From Proteiniphilum saccharofermentans (GTDB taxonomy: Bacteria; Bacteroidota; Bacteroidia; Bacteroidales; Dysgonomonadaceae), in contig NZ_LT605205.1 of the NCBI RefSeq assembly GCF_900095135.1, positions 3,224,001 to 3,288,000 of the forward strand: a stretch of DNA of 64,000 nt, read 5' to 3'. Each line of letters opens with the position of its first letter. Within the stretch, counting starts at the first letter, position 1. The notes under the pieces are model-generated. The model searched no databases and was not told the DNA's origin. It worked only from the letters and a program-made list of their open reading frames with translations. The position numbers were made by a program, and so were the translations under genes. Shown piece after piece: positions 1-8,914 of this stretch.

Positions 1-57
1 ACCTTGTCGAGTATAGAAAACAACTGAAATTTTATTGAACAAATTAAAAAAGGATCC

Positions 58-3000
58 ATGAAACTGAAAATTGCAACATTACTAAGTTCTATTTTCTGTA
101 CCCTTCTTTTATCTGCACAACAGGTAACCGTTTCGGGAACAGTTATGGAAGGAGCCACAGGAGAGCCCGCCATAGGGGTCACCGTGCTAGTGAAAGGTAC
201 TTCTAATGGTACCGTAACCGATATGGACGGGAATTACTCCCTACCTAATGTATCAAATGACGCAACCCTGGTCTTTAGCTACATAGGGATGCAGACCCTC
301 GAGGAGCCCGTCAATGGGCGTACCACTATAAATGTTACTCTCAGCGAAGATGTACAGGCGCTGGATGAAGTGGTAGTGATAGGGTATGGTGCCGCAAGGA
401 AACGTGATCTTACAGGATCGATCGTTACGGTCTCAGCCAGTGATATAGCTGACCGTCCCTCCACCAACCCGCTGGCTGCTATTCAAGGGAAAGTATCGGG
501 TGTGCAGGTAGTGAATACGGGCCGGGCAGGACAAGATCCTGAAATCCGCATCAGGGGAACGAACTCTATCACAGGACATCTTCCGCTGTATGTAGTGGAC
601 GGATTGTTTGTGGATAACATCAATTATCTGAATCCGTCCGATATAGAATCGATGGAGATATTGAAAGATGCCTCTTCTCTGGCTATTTTCGGTGTCCGTG
701 GTGCCAACGGCGTCATTATTATTAACACGAAGCGTGCCAGAGCAGGGCAAACGATCGTGAATATCAATTCATCGGCCGGGTTTAAATATGTAAACGACCG
801 AATATCCGTGACAAATGCCGATCAATTCAAACTGCTTTATAATGAACAGTTAGTCAATCAGGGAGCAAACCCGTTTGACTATACGAACTGGCAGGCAGAT
901 ACCGATTGGCAGGATCAAATATTCCAAACCGCATTTTTCACAACCAACAATGCCAGTATCACAGGCTCTACGGATAAAAGCCGGTTTTACCTGAGTTTGG
1001 GCTATACCAAAGAAGAAGGATCGATCAAACATGAAGAACTGACCAAATACACCGTCAATCTGAGTAGTGATTACAATGTTACGGATTTCCTGCGTTTCGG
1101 TTATCAGGTAAACGGAGCACGCACATTACCTCCTGACGCCAAACAAGTAGCTTCTGCCGTAAGAGCCGCTCCAATTGCACCGGTTTACGGCACTTATACT
1201 AATCCAAATACCGAAGAGTCGGAGCGATTATACCATGTGCTCCCCGACTTCCAGTCGGCACAGGTGAATAATCCGATGCTCAGTGTGGAAGGCCAGGCAG
1301 CTCATACCATCGCTACAAATAACCGGGTAGCCGGAAATATATACGGAGAAGTGGATTTTCTGCGTAATTTCACCTTTAAAACAACCCTTTCGCTGGATTA
1401 TATATCGAACGAATTGAGGCAGCACAACCCGATCAATTACGTATATAATCCGGTTGGAGGGACAAAGGATCACCTGAATAGTACCGAGTCTGTAGTACAG
1501 GAAAAAACAAACAGGACAACAGCCCAGGCAGACATGATCTTAACTTATATCAACCAATGGGGGGATCATAGTTTAACCGGAACTCTCGGATTCACATCCA
1601 ACTATATAGAATCGTCAATGATTAGGGCAGGTCGAAGTCAGGGATTAGACGCTGACTATCCGATCATTAATGATCCGGATAAATGGTGGCTGAGCATTAT
1701 CTCTGACGGGAGTTCCGCAACGAATAGTGGTGTTCAATGGAGGAGAAGCACGCTTTCTTATTTAGCTAGGGGATTGTATCAATTCAAAGACCGCTACCTG
1801 CTTAATGCGTCATTCAGACGGGACGGAGCATCGGTGTTTCAAAATACCGGCAACTCATGGAATAATTTCTATTCGTTAGGAGCAGGATGGATCATGTCGG
1901 AAGAAGGTTTCATGGCAGACCAACAATTGATCGATTATTTAAAAATTAAAGGTTCTTACGGTGTTTTGGGGAATCAGAATATCGGCGAAACGTACAGGTA
2001 TCCGGGATATCCGGCCCTGTCAAGTTCAGGCTCCGCCGTATTTGGAGATAATATCATCACCGGATATGGATTGGACTACCTGGTGTCACCCGGTCTGAAT
2101 TGGGAAAAGACGTATTCCTGGGAAGTAGGATTTGAAATGAATCTCCTGAGAAACAGGTTGCGGCTCGAACCGGTATATTATAGTAAAGAAACGAAAGATA
2201 TGCTGGCAATCGTGGAAGGGATTGCAGGAACAACGCCGGGTTTAGCCAATCTTGGCGCTATACAAAACCGCGGCTTTGAACTTTCCGCATCATGGAACGA
2301 CAGGCTGGAAAATGGTTTCGCATACGGGCTGTCTGCCAATTTAACGACTATTGAGAATGAGGTAAAATCTCTGATAAACAAAGATTATGCCATCTATGCA
2401 GGCACAGGAAGCATTGCCCGCACAGCCGAAGGTTTCCCGATCGGGTATTTCTTCGGATACGAAGTGGAAGGGGTGTATCAGAATCAGGAAGATATCAGAC
2501 AGTCTCCGACAAATACATTGGCAAGTGTGCTTCCGGGAGATCTTAAATTCCGGGATGTAGACGGCGATGGAGAAATTACAGCAGCCGACCGTACAATGAT
2601 CGGTAATCCTACGCCCGATCTCACCTACGGCCTCTCCTTACAGTTAGGATATAAAAATTTCGATTTTACAGCCGACTTCATGGGGGTTTACGGAAACGAG
2701 ATCTACCGTACATGGGACAATAATAACTTCGCCCAGTTTAATTACCTTGTCGACAGGCAAAATCGCTGGCATGGAGAAGGGACTTCCAACTGGGAACCCA
2801 TACTCAATCCTTCAAGAGCCATCAATTATATGAATTCCAACTATTTTATTGAAGACGGTAGTTTCTTCAGATTGAGGAACATCCAGTTAGGATATACATT
2901 TAGTCCCGAGTTATTGCAGAAGATCTATCTGAAATCACTCAGACTTCATGTCAATATCCAGAACCTGAAAACATGGAGCAGGAATACAGGATATACGCCT

Positions 3001-3093
3001 GAAATAGGAGGAAGTTCCACAGCTTTCGGAATTGATGGAGGTACTTATCCTATGCCTACCATATACACAGCAGGTATTAATATTACTTTTTAA
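58..3093 (+). CDS. SusC-type TonB-dependent outer-membrane transporter
   Basis: Outer-membrane transporter that imports oligosaccharides with its SusD partner, powered by TonB-ExbBD. The 1011 residues begin with a signal peptide (about 1-20). A carboxypeptidase-regulatory-like domain follows (about 23-100; GTSNGTVTDMDGNYSL), then a TonB-box-like DEVVVIGYG and a plug domain (about 115-225) with the SusC hallmark GVRGANGVIIINTK, then a barrel ending in F. An internal DVDGDGEI stretch resembles a calcium-binding loop. The length is normal for SusC. The start follows an A-rich AAAAAAGG stretch. SusD lies 18 nt downstream, so the two are co-transcribed. Only 57 nt lie upstream, so the promoter and any regulator are outside or at the edge. 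The enzymes after 5654 suggest a beta-1,2-glucan oligosaccharide substrate; this is inference. Confidence 0.97.
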   Translation: MKLKIATLLSSIFCTLLLSAQQVTVSGTVMEGATGEPAIGVTVLVKGTSNGTVTDMDGNYSLPNVSNDATLVFSYIGMQTLEEPVNGRTTINVTLSEDVQALDEVVVIGYGAARKRDLTGSIVTVSASDIADRPSTNPLAAIQGKVSGVQVVNTGRAGQDPEIRIRGTNSITGHLPLYVVDGLFVDNINYLNPSDIESMEILKDASSLAIFGVRGANGVIIINTKRARAGQTIVNINSSAGFKYVNDRISVTNADQFKLLYNEQLVNQGANPFDYTNWQADTDWQDQIFQTAFFTTNNASITGSTDKSRFYLSLGYTKEEGSIKHEELTKYTVNLSSDYNVTDFLRFGYQVNGARTLPPDAKQVASAVRAAPIAPVYGTYTNPNTEESERLYHVLPDFQSAQVNNPMLSVEGQAAHTIATNNRVAGNIYGEVDFLRNFTFKTTLSLDYISNELRQHNPINYVYNPVGGTKDHLNSTESVVQEKTNRTTAQADMILTYINQWGDHSLTGTLGFTSNYIESSMIRAGRSQGLDADYPIINDPDKWWLSIISDGSSATNSGVQWRRSTLSYLARGLYQFKDRYLLNASFRRDGASVFQNTGNSWNNFYSLGAGWIMSEEGFMADQQLIDYLKIKGSYGVLGNQNIGETYRYPGYPALSSSGSAVFGDNIITGYGLDYLVSPGLNWEKTYSWEVGFEMNLLRNRLRLEPVYYSKETKDMLAIVEGIAGTTPGLANLGAIQNRGFELSASWNDRLENGFAYGLSANLTTIENEVKSLINKDYAIYAGTGSIARTAEGFPIGYFFGYEVEGVYQNQEDIRQSPTNTLASVLPGDLKFRDVDGDGEITAADRTMIGNPTPDLTYGLSLQLGYKNFDFTADFMGVYGNEIYRTWDNNNFAQFNYLVDRQNRWHGEGTSNWEPILNPSRAINYMNSNYFIEDGSFFRLRNIQLGYTFSPELLQKIYLKSLRLHVNIQNLKTWSRNTGYTPEIGGSSTAFGIDGGTYPMPTIYTAGINITF

Positions 3094-3111
3094 CCATATA
3101 AACAAAAAGGT

Positions 3112-4635
3112 ATGAAACGATATTTCTTTATAATTATTACTTCTTTCCTCTTACTCAGCCAATATTCCTGTACGGATTTACTGGAACAAAACCCGCAGGG
3201 GCAATGGAATGAAGGAGACGCTATCGGAGGAGGCTTTGAAGCGGCCGTATTCGATATTTATGCACAGTTGAGAGGATTCCATATAACATCTGGAAACACC
3301 GCGTTTGCTATCCACACCTTCAGATCCGAAGATACGGAGAAGGGGAGCACGGCAGCCGATGGCTCTGCTTTCGCATTGATGTATGACGATTTCGACTATA
3401 ATACCGGTAATGGCGCATTGGGTAGTTACTGGACATCGAATTATGCGATTATTCATGCAGCCAACAATGTGATCGAAAACATAGAAAGCAGCGCGGATGC
3501 AGGAGAGGGCACACTGATCAATAAAGCTGAAGCTCATTTTTTTAGAGCTTTCGCTTATTTTAATCTGGTACGAGCTTTCGGTGAAGTACCTTTGATCGAT
3601 TTTAAAATTTCCGATGCACAGGAAGCGAACATTCCTAAATCACCGGCAGCGGATATCTATGCACTGATCGATGCCGATTTGACTACTGCAACCGAATATC
3701 TCCCACAAACATGGGAAAGCAGATATATCGGACGTCTTACATGGGGAGCTGCCCGTGCATTACATGCACGTACTTATATGATGCGTAACGATTGGCAGAA
3801 CATGTATACGGCATCCACGGAAGTGATTAACTCTGGGATTTATGACTTGAATACCCCGTTTAATAAAATCTTTCGTGAAGATGGTGAGAATTCAAGTGAA
3901 TCTGTTTTTGAACTTCAATGTACATCAACGGCAGCTTTGCCTGGGAGTAATGAGATAGGTAGCCAATTTGCACAAGTCCAGGGAGTACGTGGAGCCGGAC
4001 AATGGAATCTGGGATGGGGCTGGAATACACCTACTGAAATTCTGGCCGATGCTTTTGAGGAAGGTGATCCCCGCAAAAATGAAACATTGCTCTATTTCTA
4101 CCGCTCTCAAGTAGAAGCAGATGCCCCGGGTGCTATAGCGAATGAACCATGGGGTGAAAAACCAATAGCCTCTTCCACAGTCGTCAACGCCTATTATAAT
4201 AAAAAGGCCTATACAAATCCTACATGGCGGGCAATGTATACCAACGGCGGATTCTGGGTGAATATCCGTATTATCCGTTTTGCCGATGTTGTGTTGATGG
4301 CTGCCGAGTCGGCTAATGAGCTGGGGAATACATCGGCCGCGCTGACTTATCTCGAGATGGTGCGTAGTCGTGCACGTGGAGGTAATAATGCAATTCTTCC
4401 CCAAGTAACTACTACAGATCAGGCCCAGTTAAGAGAAGCAATCCGTCACGAAAGACGTATTGAGTTGGCTATGGAGTTTGATCGCTTCTATGATCTTGTA
4501 CGTTGGGGAATTGCCCAGGAGGTACTGCATGCCGCAGGTAAGACAAATTACCAGGCCAGACATGCATTACTGCCTATTCCTCAGACTGAAATAGACAAGT
4601 CGGATGGTGTGTTGGTGCAAAATCCCAACTATTAA
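3112..4635 (+). CDS. SusD/RagB-family surface glycan-binding lipoprotein
   Basis: Surface lipoprotein that caps the SusC channel and binds the incoming oligosaccharide. The N-terminus is a lipoprotein signal with Cys20 (SQYSC). The SusD TPR-like core is recognisable from KAEAHFFRAFAYFNLVRAFG (about 143-162) and from the C-terminal RHERRIELAMEFDRFYDLVRWG region, followed by the usual LLPIPQTEID near the end. At 507 residues it has normal SusD length. It starts 18 nt after the SusC stop and is followed 42 nt later by a LamG lipoprotein, giving a SusC-SusD-binding protein unit. No missing part or frame problem is visible. Confidence 0.96.
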   Translation: MKRYFFIIITSFLLLSQYSCTDLLEQNPQGQWNEGDAIGGGFEAAVFDIYAQLRGFHITSGNTAFAIHTFRSEDTEKGSTAADGSAFALMYDDFDYNTGNGALGSYWTSNYAIIHAANNVIENIESSADAGEGTLINKAEAHFFRAFAYFNLVRAFGEVPLIDFKISDAQEANIPKSPAADIYALIDADLTTATEYLPQTWESRYIGRLTWGAARALHARTYMMRNDWQNMYTASTEVINSGIYDLNTPFNKIFREDGENSSESVFELQCTSTAALPGSNEIGSQFAQVQGVRGAGQWNLGWGWNTPTEILADAFEEGDPRKNETLLYFYRSQVEADAPGAIANEPWGEKPIASSTVVNAYYNKKAYTNPTWRAMYTNGGFWVNIRIIRFADVVLMAAESANELGNTSAALTYLEMVRSRARGGNNAILPQVTTTDQAQLREAIRHERRIELAMEFDRFYDLVRWGIAQEVLHAAGKTNYQARHALLPIPQTEIDKSDGVLVQNPNY

Positions 4636-4677
4636 TTTTAGAATTACATATCACAAATACAGAAAAAATTAATCACT

Positions 4678-5487
4678 ATGATGATGAAAAATTTCAAATA
4701 TATGGTATTAACAGCATCCCTGCTGTTTTTACTTCCCTCGTGTTTTCAGGATTTAGGGCAAAATCCACCTTTCGATTATCCGGAAGAGCCTACTCCTCCA
4801 CCTATTGGAGAAGATGGACAGATATTTTATATGTCATTTGATGATAGTTATGAAGATTATCAAAGCTTAGTGGAAGCCTCGCCTGTAGGAAATCCGGGAT
4901 TTGCCGATGGAAAAAGCGGACAGGCATATGCCGGTGCGGCCAACAGCTATCTGACATTCAGTATAGCCAATCTGGCTGCTCCGCTAAGTAATGATATGAC
5001 TTTTGGGTTCTGGTACAAAGTAAATGGAAATCCTGACCGGGCAGGTATCATCGTTATCGGCCCCGTAACGGCGGGTGCAGGTGACAATGCACAGAATAAC
5101 CGGACATCCGGAATCAGGATATTCCGTGAAAGTGCAGGTACTATGCAACGGATCAAAGCAAATGTAGGAAACGGGACTGCAGATGGATGGCTCGATGGAG
5201 GAGTCAATGCAGATATTGACCCGGCAACGGCAGATTGGTGCTATATTACATTGACGCTAACCGAAGGAAAAGCGCTTTTCTATATTGACGGAGAAGAAGT
5301 TGCATCGAACGATTTATCTCAAATAAGTTGGGAAGGGTGCGATAGGATGTCCATTGGATCGGGAGCTCCCCGGTTTACGGAATGGGGACACCTCTCAGAC
5401 AATAGCTTGATAGATGAATTGCGTATCTTTAATAAAGCGTTAACGGCAGAAGAGATCCAGGAGCTTATTGCTCGGGATTCGGAATAA
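4678..5487 (+). CDS. LamG-domain (concanavalin A-like) surface lipoprotein, probable glycan-binding protein
   Basis: A 269-residue lipoprotein with lipid-attachment Cys22 (LLPSC) and a Pro-rich linker (about 27-43). A LamG/laminin-G-3 jelly-roll domain follows from about residue 47 to 262, ending with the typical SLIDELRIFNKALTAEEIQEL. No catalytic motif is seen, so a surface glycan-binding role like the SusE/F-position proteins is inferred. The first ATG is used here; the two following Met codons could equally be the start without changing the lipobox. It is the last gene before a strong hairpin at 5519-5552 and closes the transport part of the locus. Confidence 0.85.
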   Translation: MMMKNFKYMVLTASLLFLLPSCFQDLGQNPPFDYPEEPTPPPIGEDGQIFYMSFDDSYEDYQSLVEASPVGNPGFADGKSGQAYAGAANSYLTFSIANLAAPLSNDMTFGFWYKVNGNPDRAGIIVIGPVTAGAGDNAQNNRTSGIRIFRESAGTMQRIKANVGNGTADGWLDGGVNADIDPATADWCYITLTLTEGKALFYIDGEEVASNDLSQISWEGCDRMSIGSGAPRFTEWGHLSDNSLIDELRIFNKALTAEEIQELIARDSE

Positions 5488-5518
5488 TTCATCATATCAG
5501 GGCACTGTCTGGTATTGA

Positions 5519-5552
5519 CAATTAAGAGGGAAGGCTCGTTCCCTCTTAATTG
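5519..5552 (+). terminator. Hairpin between transport genes and hydrolases
   Basis: A perfect 14-bp inverted repeat (5519-5532 with 5539-5552) around a 6-nt loop lies 32 nt after the stop of the LamG lipoprotein gene. It is followed by a T-rich but not pure T tract. It may terminate or attenuate transcription before the GH144 genes, or stabilise the 3' end of the SusCD transcript. Confidence 0.7.
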
Positions 5553-5653
5553 CCTCTCTTATTATTTATATACATTTTGAATAATGTTGTTGGTATCAAT
5601 ATGAAAATGGGAATACTGTCCCATCCACAATAAAATTATCACAGAGAACCGGC

Positions 5654-7321
5654 ATGAGTAAAGTACGCTTTCAACAATGGAGTTGTTTTCTGCTATTCTT
5701 CGGGATGATTTTTCTTGCTTCCTGCGGTAGTAAGGAAGAACCTCCTGTTTCCGGCACGTTTCAGTTAGCAGAAATTGAGATCAACGGAGTGGTCAATGCC
5801 GCCTCTTATGCGGAGGTCGATCCCAACCTGCATGTCACGCTTACTTTCTCCGACAACGTAGACCCAAATACATTGCAGAACAATATCACATTGCAGCCCA
5901 CAACAGCCGGGCAGGCTGTAGCGCTGACTTACCACACCGAGGGGAATACCGTCGCTATCCAGTCAACCACCCCGTTGAACCAGTTCACCGCTTACCGGCT
6001 GACAATCAATACTGGATTGAAATCAGTATCAGGTAATCCTATCTCAACAGGAAAAATATATACGATCACCACCGGGATCGATCCGGTGGATAAATTCCCC
6101 CGCATCTCCGATGAAGAGTTACTTACATTAGTCCAGAAACAAACTTTCAACTATTTCTGGGATTTTGGACATCCTGTAAGCGGAATGGCCCGTGAGCGAA
6201 CCACATCGGGCAACACGGTGACCACCGGCGGTACGGGTTTTGGCGTGATGGCAATGATCGTAGCAGTAGAGAGAGGGTTCATCACCAAGGAGGAAGCGCT
6301 TAACCGCATACAAACCATTGTCACTTTCCTGGAAACCCGGACAACCCGCTATCACGGAGCCTTCGCCCATTGGATTCATGGAGAAACCGGGGAAACCCTT
6401 CCATTCAGTACTTATGACAACGGAGCCGACTTAGTGGAGACATCCCTGCTGTTCCAGGGGTTGCTCACTGCAAGGCAATATTTCAACAGCGATGCCGCCG
6501 GAGAAATAAAACTGCGGGAAGACATTACCCGGTTATGGGAAGAAATTGACTGGACATGGTTCCAAAAAGAGGATGAAAAAGTACTCTACTGGCATTGGAG
6601 TCCTCAACATGAATGGCACCAAAACCTGAAGATTCAGGGATGGAACGAAAGCCTGATCACTTACCTGCTGGCGGCAGCATCTCCTACCTACCCTATTTCC
6701 AAAGAAGTATATGACGAGGGATGGGCACGGAACGGCGGGATGAGAAACGGCGCTTCGTACCATGGCATCACTTTGCCTTTAGGGCCCAACTACGGCGGAC
6801 CGATGTTCTTTGCTCATTATTCGTTCCTCGGGTTGAATCCCAACGGATTGAAGGATCAATATGCCGATTATATGGAACAGAACAGGAATCATGCGATGAT
6901 CAATTACAGTTATTGTGTGGAAAATCCGCAAGGATACAGTGGTTACAGCGAACATTGCTGGGGTCTGACCGCCAGCGACGGGAATCAGGGATACAGCGCC
7001 CATTCTCCGACCAACGACAGGGGTGTTATTGCCCCGACAGCGGCATTGGCGTCCATGCCTTACATGCCGGAAGAATCTATGAGGGCACTGCACTTTTTTT
7101 ATTATAAACTGGGAGACAAACTCTGGGCAGAACATGGATTTGTGGATGCGTTCAACCTTTCAGAGAACTGGTTTGATAACCAACACATCGCTATTGACCA
7201 GGGTCCTATCATCATTATGATCGAAAATTACCGTACCGGCCTGCCCTGGAACCTGTTCATGGGCATTCCCGAAATACAGGCAGGTTTAACGAAATTAGGA
7301 TTCCAACAAAGAAAAAATTAA
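5654..7321 (+). CDS. GH144-type lipoprotein (glucoamylase-like PF10091), predicted endo-beta-1,2-glucanase, with N-terminal Ig-like domain
   Basis: A 555-residue lipoprotein (Cys24, LASC). Residues about 35-145 form an Ig-like/Big_5-type domain. The catalytic domain (about 150-550) carries the family signatures FNYFWDFGHPVSG, TTGGTGFGVMAMIVAVERGF, HGAFAHWIHGETG, DNGADLVETSLLFQGLL, LYWHWSP and WNESLITYLLAAASPTYPI. Proteins of this type are usually labelled glucoamylase family protein. The founding GH144 enzyme from Chitinophaga pinensis cleaves beta-1,2-glucan to sophorose-type products. A paralogue starts 15 nt downstream and a GH3 follows, which supports beta-1,2-glucan breakdown. The lipid anchor suggests action at the outer membrane; whether it faces out or into the periplasm is not visible. 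Confidence 0.9.
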   Translation: MSKVRFQQWSCFLLFFGMIFLASCGSKEEPPVSGTFQLAEIEINGVVNAASYAEVDPNLHVTLTFSDNVDPNTLQNNITLQPTTAGQAVALTYHTEGNTVAIQSTTPLNQFTAYRLTINTGLKSVSGNPISTGKIYTITTGIDPVDKFPRISDEELLTLVQKQTFNYFWDFGHPVSGMARERTTSGNTVTTGGTGFGVMAMIVAVERGFITKEEALNRIQTIVTFLETRTTRYHGAFAHWIHGETGETLPFSTYDNGADLVETSLLFQGLLTARQYFNSDAAGEIKLREDITRLWEEIDWTWFQKEDEKVLYWHWSPQHEWHQNLKIQGWNESLITYLLAAASPTYPISKEVYDEGWARNGGMRNGASYHGITLPLGPNYGGPMFFAHYSFLGLNPNGLKDQYADYMEQNRNHAMINYSYCVENPQGYSGYSEHCWGLTASDGNQGYSAHSPTNDRGVIAPTAALASMPYMPEESMRALHFFYYKLGDKLWAEHGFVDAFNLSENWFDNQHIAIDQGPIIIMIENYRTGLPWNLFMGIPEIQAGLTKLGFQQRKN

Positions 7322-7336
7322 AACAATCATAGAAAG

Positions 7337-8710
7337 ATGAATAATCGCATACTCTTATCAATCATCGCACTGGCTATCAGTGGTATTTTTCTCATAGCGT
7401 GCAACAATAGCAGTAAAAAAGAGCCGGCTACAACCGGGGAAGAAAGCCGTCCCGCCTCTTTCGCATCGGACGACGAATTACTCGACTTTATTCAAAAAAA
7501 ACATTTCAATTATATGTGGGAAGGAGCTGAACCCATATCGGGACTGGCACCGGAACGTATTCACATGGATGGGATTTATCCTCAGGATGATGCAGATGTG
7601 ATTACTACAGGGGGTAGCGGGTTCGGTATTGCCGGTCTGCTCGTCGGTATCGAACGTGGCTTTATTACCCGTGAAGAGGGTGTTGAGCGGTTACATAAGA
7701 TAGCCGACTACCTGGCTGCTGCAGATCGCTTTCACGGAGTATGGTCTCACTGGCTGCACGGCCCCACAGGAAAAGTAAAACCGTTCGGGAAGAAAGATAA
7801 CGGCGGCGATTTGGTAGAAAGCGCTTTTCTTATGCAAGGCTTGCTCTGCGTAAGGGAATATTTTAAGGCCGGAAACGAGAGCGAAAAACAACTGGCGGGA
7901 AAGATTGATACTCTCTGGCGGGAAATGGACTGGACATGGTACCTGAACGGACAGGATGTACTTTATTGGCACTGGAGCCCGGAATACGGCTGGGAGATGA
8001 ACTTCCCGCTGGAAGGCTACAACGAATGCCTTATCACTTATATTCTGGCAGCATCCTCTCCTACCCACTCTATCCCGGCTTCGGCTTACCATAATGGATG
8101 GGCCCGTGGCGGAGACATCAAAAGCGAAGCCGTGGCTTATGGCCATCCTTTAGTATTGAAGCATAACGGAGCGGAAGCATACGGGGGGCCTCTGTTTTGG
8201 TCGCACTATTCCCATATCGGGCTCAGTCCGAAAGGATTGAAAGACCAATATGCCGATTACTGGCAACTTAATAGGAATCATGCGCTTATAAACTACGAAT
8301 ACTGCGTGGAGAACCCCAAAGGGTTTGAAGGATATGGCGATAATTGTTGGGGACTGACAGCCAGCTATTCAGTGAACGGATATTCGGCCCATATGCCGGT
8401 GAAGAATGACTTAGGCGTAATTACGCCTACTGCATCATTATCCAGCTTCCCTTACACGCCCGAACAATCGATGAAGGCATTGAAGCACTTCTATTTCGAC
8501 CTGGGCGATAAGATATGGGGAAAGTATGGGTTTTACGATGCGTTCAGTATACAGGACAACTGGTATCCGCAACGATACCTGGCTATCGACCAACTCACTA
8601 TTACGCCAATGATCGAAAACTACCGTACCGGATTGCTCTGGAACCTGTTCATGGGGGCACCTGAGATCCAGGAAGGATTGAAGAAACTGGGATTCACGTA
8701 TGAAAATTAA
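7337..8710 (+). CDS. Second GH144-type lipoprotein (glucoamylase-like), paralogue of the upstream gene
   Basis: A 457-residue lipoprotein (Cys22, LIAC) without the Ig-like domain of its upstream neighbour. The catalytic region starts near residue 45 and shares FNYMWEGAEPISGLAPER, TTGGSGFGIAGLLVGIERGF, HGVWSHWLHGPTG, DNGGDLVESAFLMQGLL, VLYWHWSPEYGWEMNFPLEG and YNECLITYILAASSPTH with it. It begins 15 nt after the first copy, so the two are clearly co-transcribed. Tandem copies often divide the work, for example long polymer at the surface and oligomers in the periplasm; here that is inference. A 204-nt spacer with word-like repeats separates it from the GH3 gene. Confidence 0.9.
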   Translation: MNNRILLSIIALAISGIFLIACNNSSKKEPATTGEESRPASFASDDELLDFIQKKHFNYMWEGAEPISGLAPERIHMDGIYPQDDADVITTGGSGFGIAGLLVGIERGFITREEGVERLHKIADYLAAADRFHGVWSHWLHGPTGKVKPFGKKDNGGDLVESAFLMQGLLCVREYFKAGNESEKQLAGKIDTLWREMDWTWYLNGQDVLYWHWSPEYGWEMNFPLEGYNECLITYILAASSPTHSIPASAYHNGWARGGDIKSEAVAYGHPLVLKHNGAEAYGGPLFWSHYSHIGLSPKGLKDQYADYWQLNRNHALINYEYCVENPKGFEGYGDNCWGLTASYSVNGYSAHMPVKNDLGVITPTASLSSFPYTPEQSMKALKHFYFDLGDKIWGKYGFYDAFSIQDNWYPQRYLAIDQLTITPMIENYRTGLLWNLFMGAPEIQEGLKKLGFTYEN

Positions 8711-8895
8711 AAATTAAAAGTGAATAGTGAAAAACTAAAAATGAATTTTCTTAGGAACGAGGGCAGCAGCAAACTTGTTTGCATTATACCGAGAGACGAC
8801 AGACAATCTACGGAGTGAAGATTCCAGATTCAATGATTCAAAATTTCAGAACCATAACAAATTGGCAATTAGCAATTTGTCATTGGTAATTTATA
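8704..8895. repeat. Intergenic mosaic of short degenerate word repeats
   Basis: The spacer between the second GH144 gene and GH3 holds three families of degenerate 7-8-nt words in order. Words like AAAATTAA/GTGAATAGTGAA run across the stop codon (8704-8750). GATTCCAGATTCAATGATTC-like words follow at 8820-8850. AATTGGCAATTAGCAATT-like words (8859-8895) lie just before the next start. No conserved ORF or structure is evident. The same word families recur in the same order at 22217-22323 (reverse) and 33897-34110. Confidence 0.6.
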
Positions 8896-8914
8896 ATGAT
8901 AATCAATAGAAACA

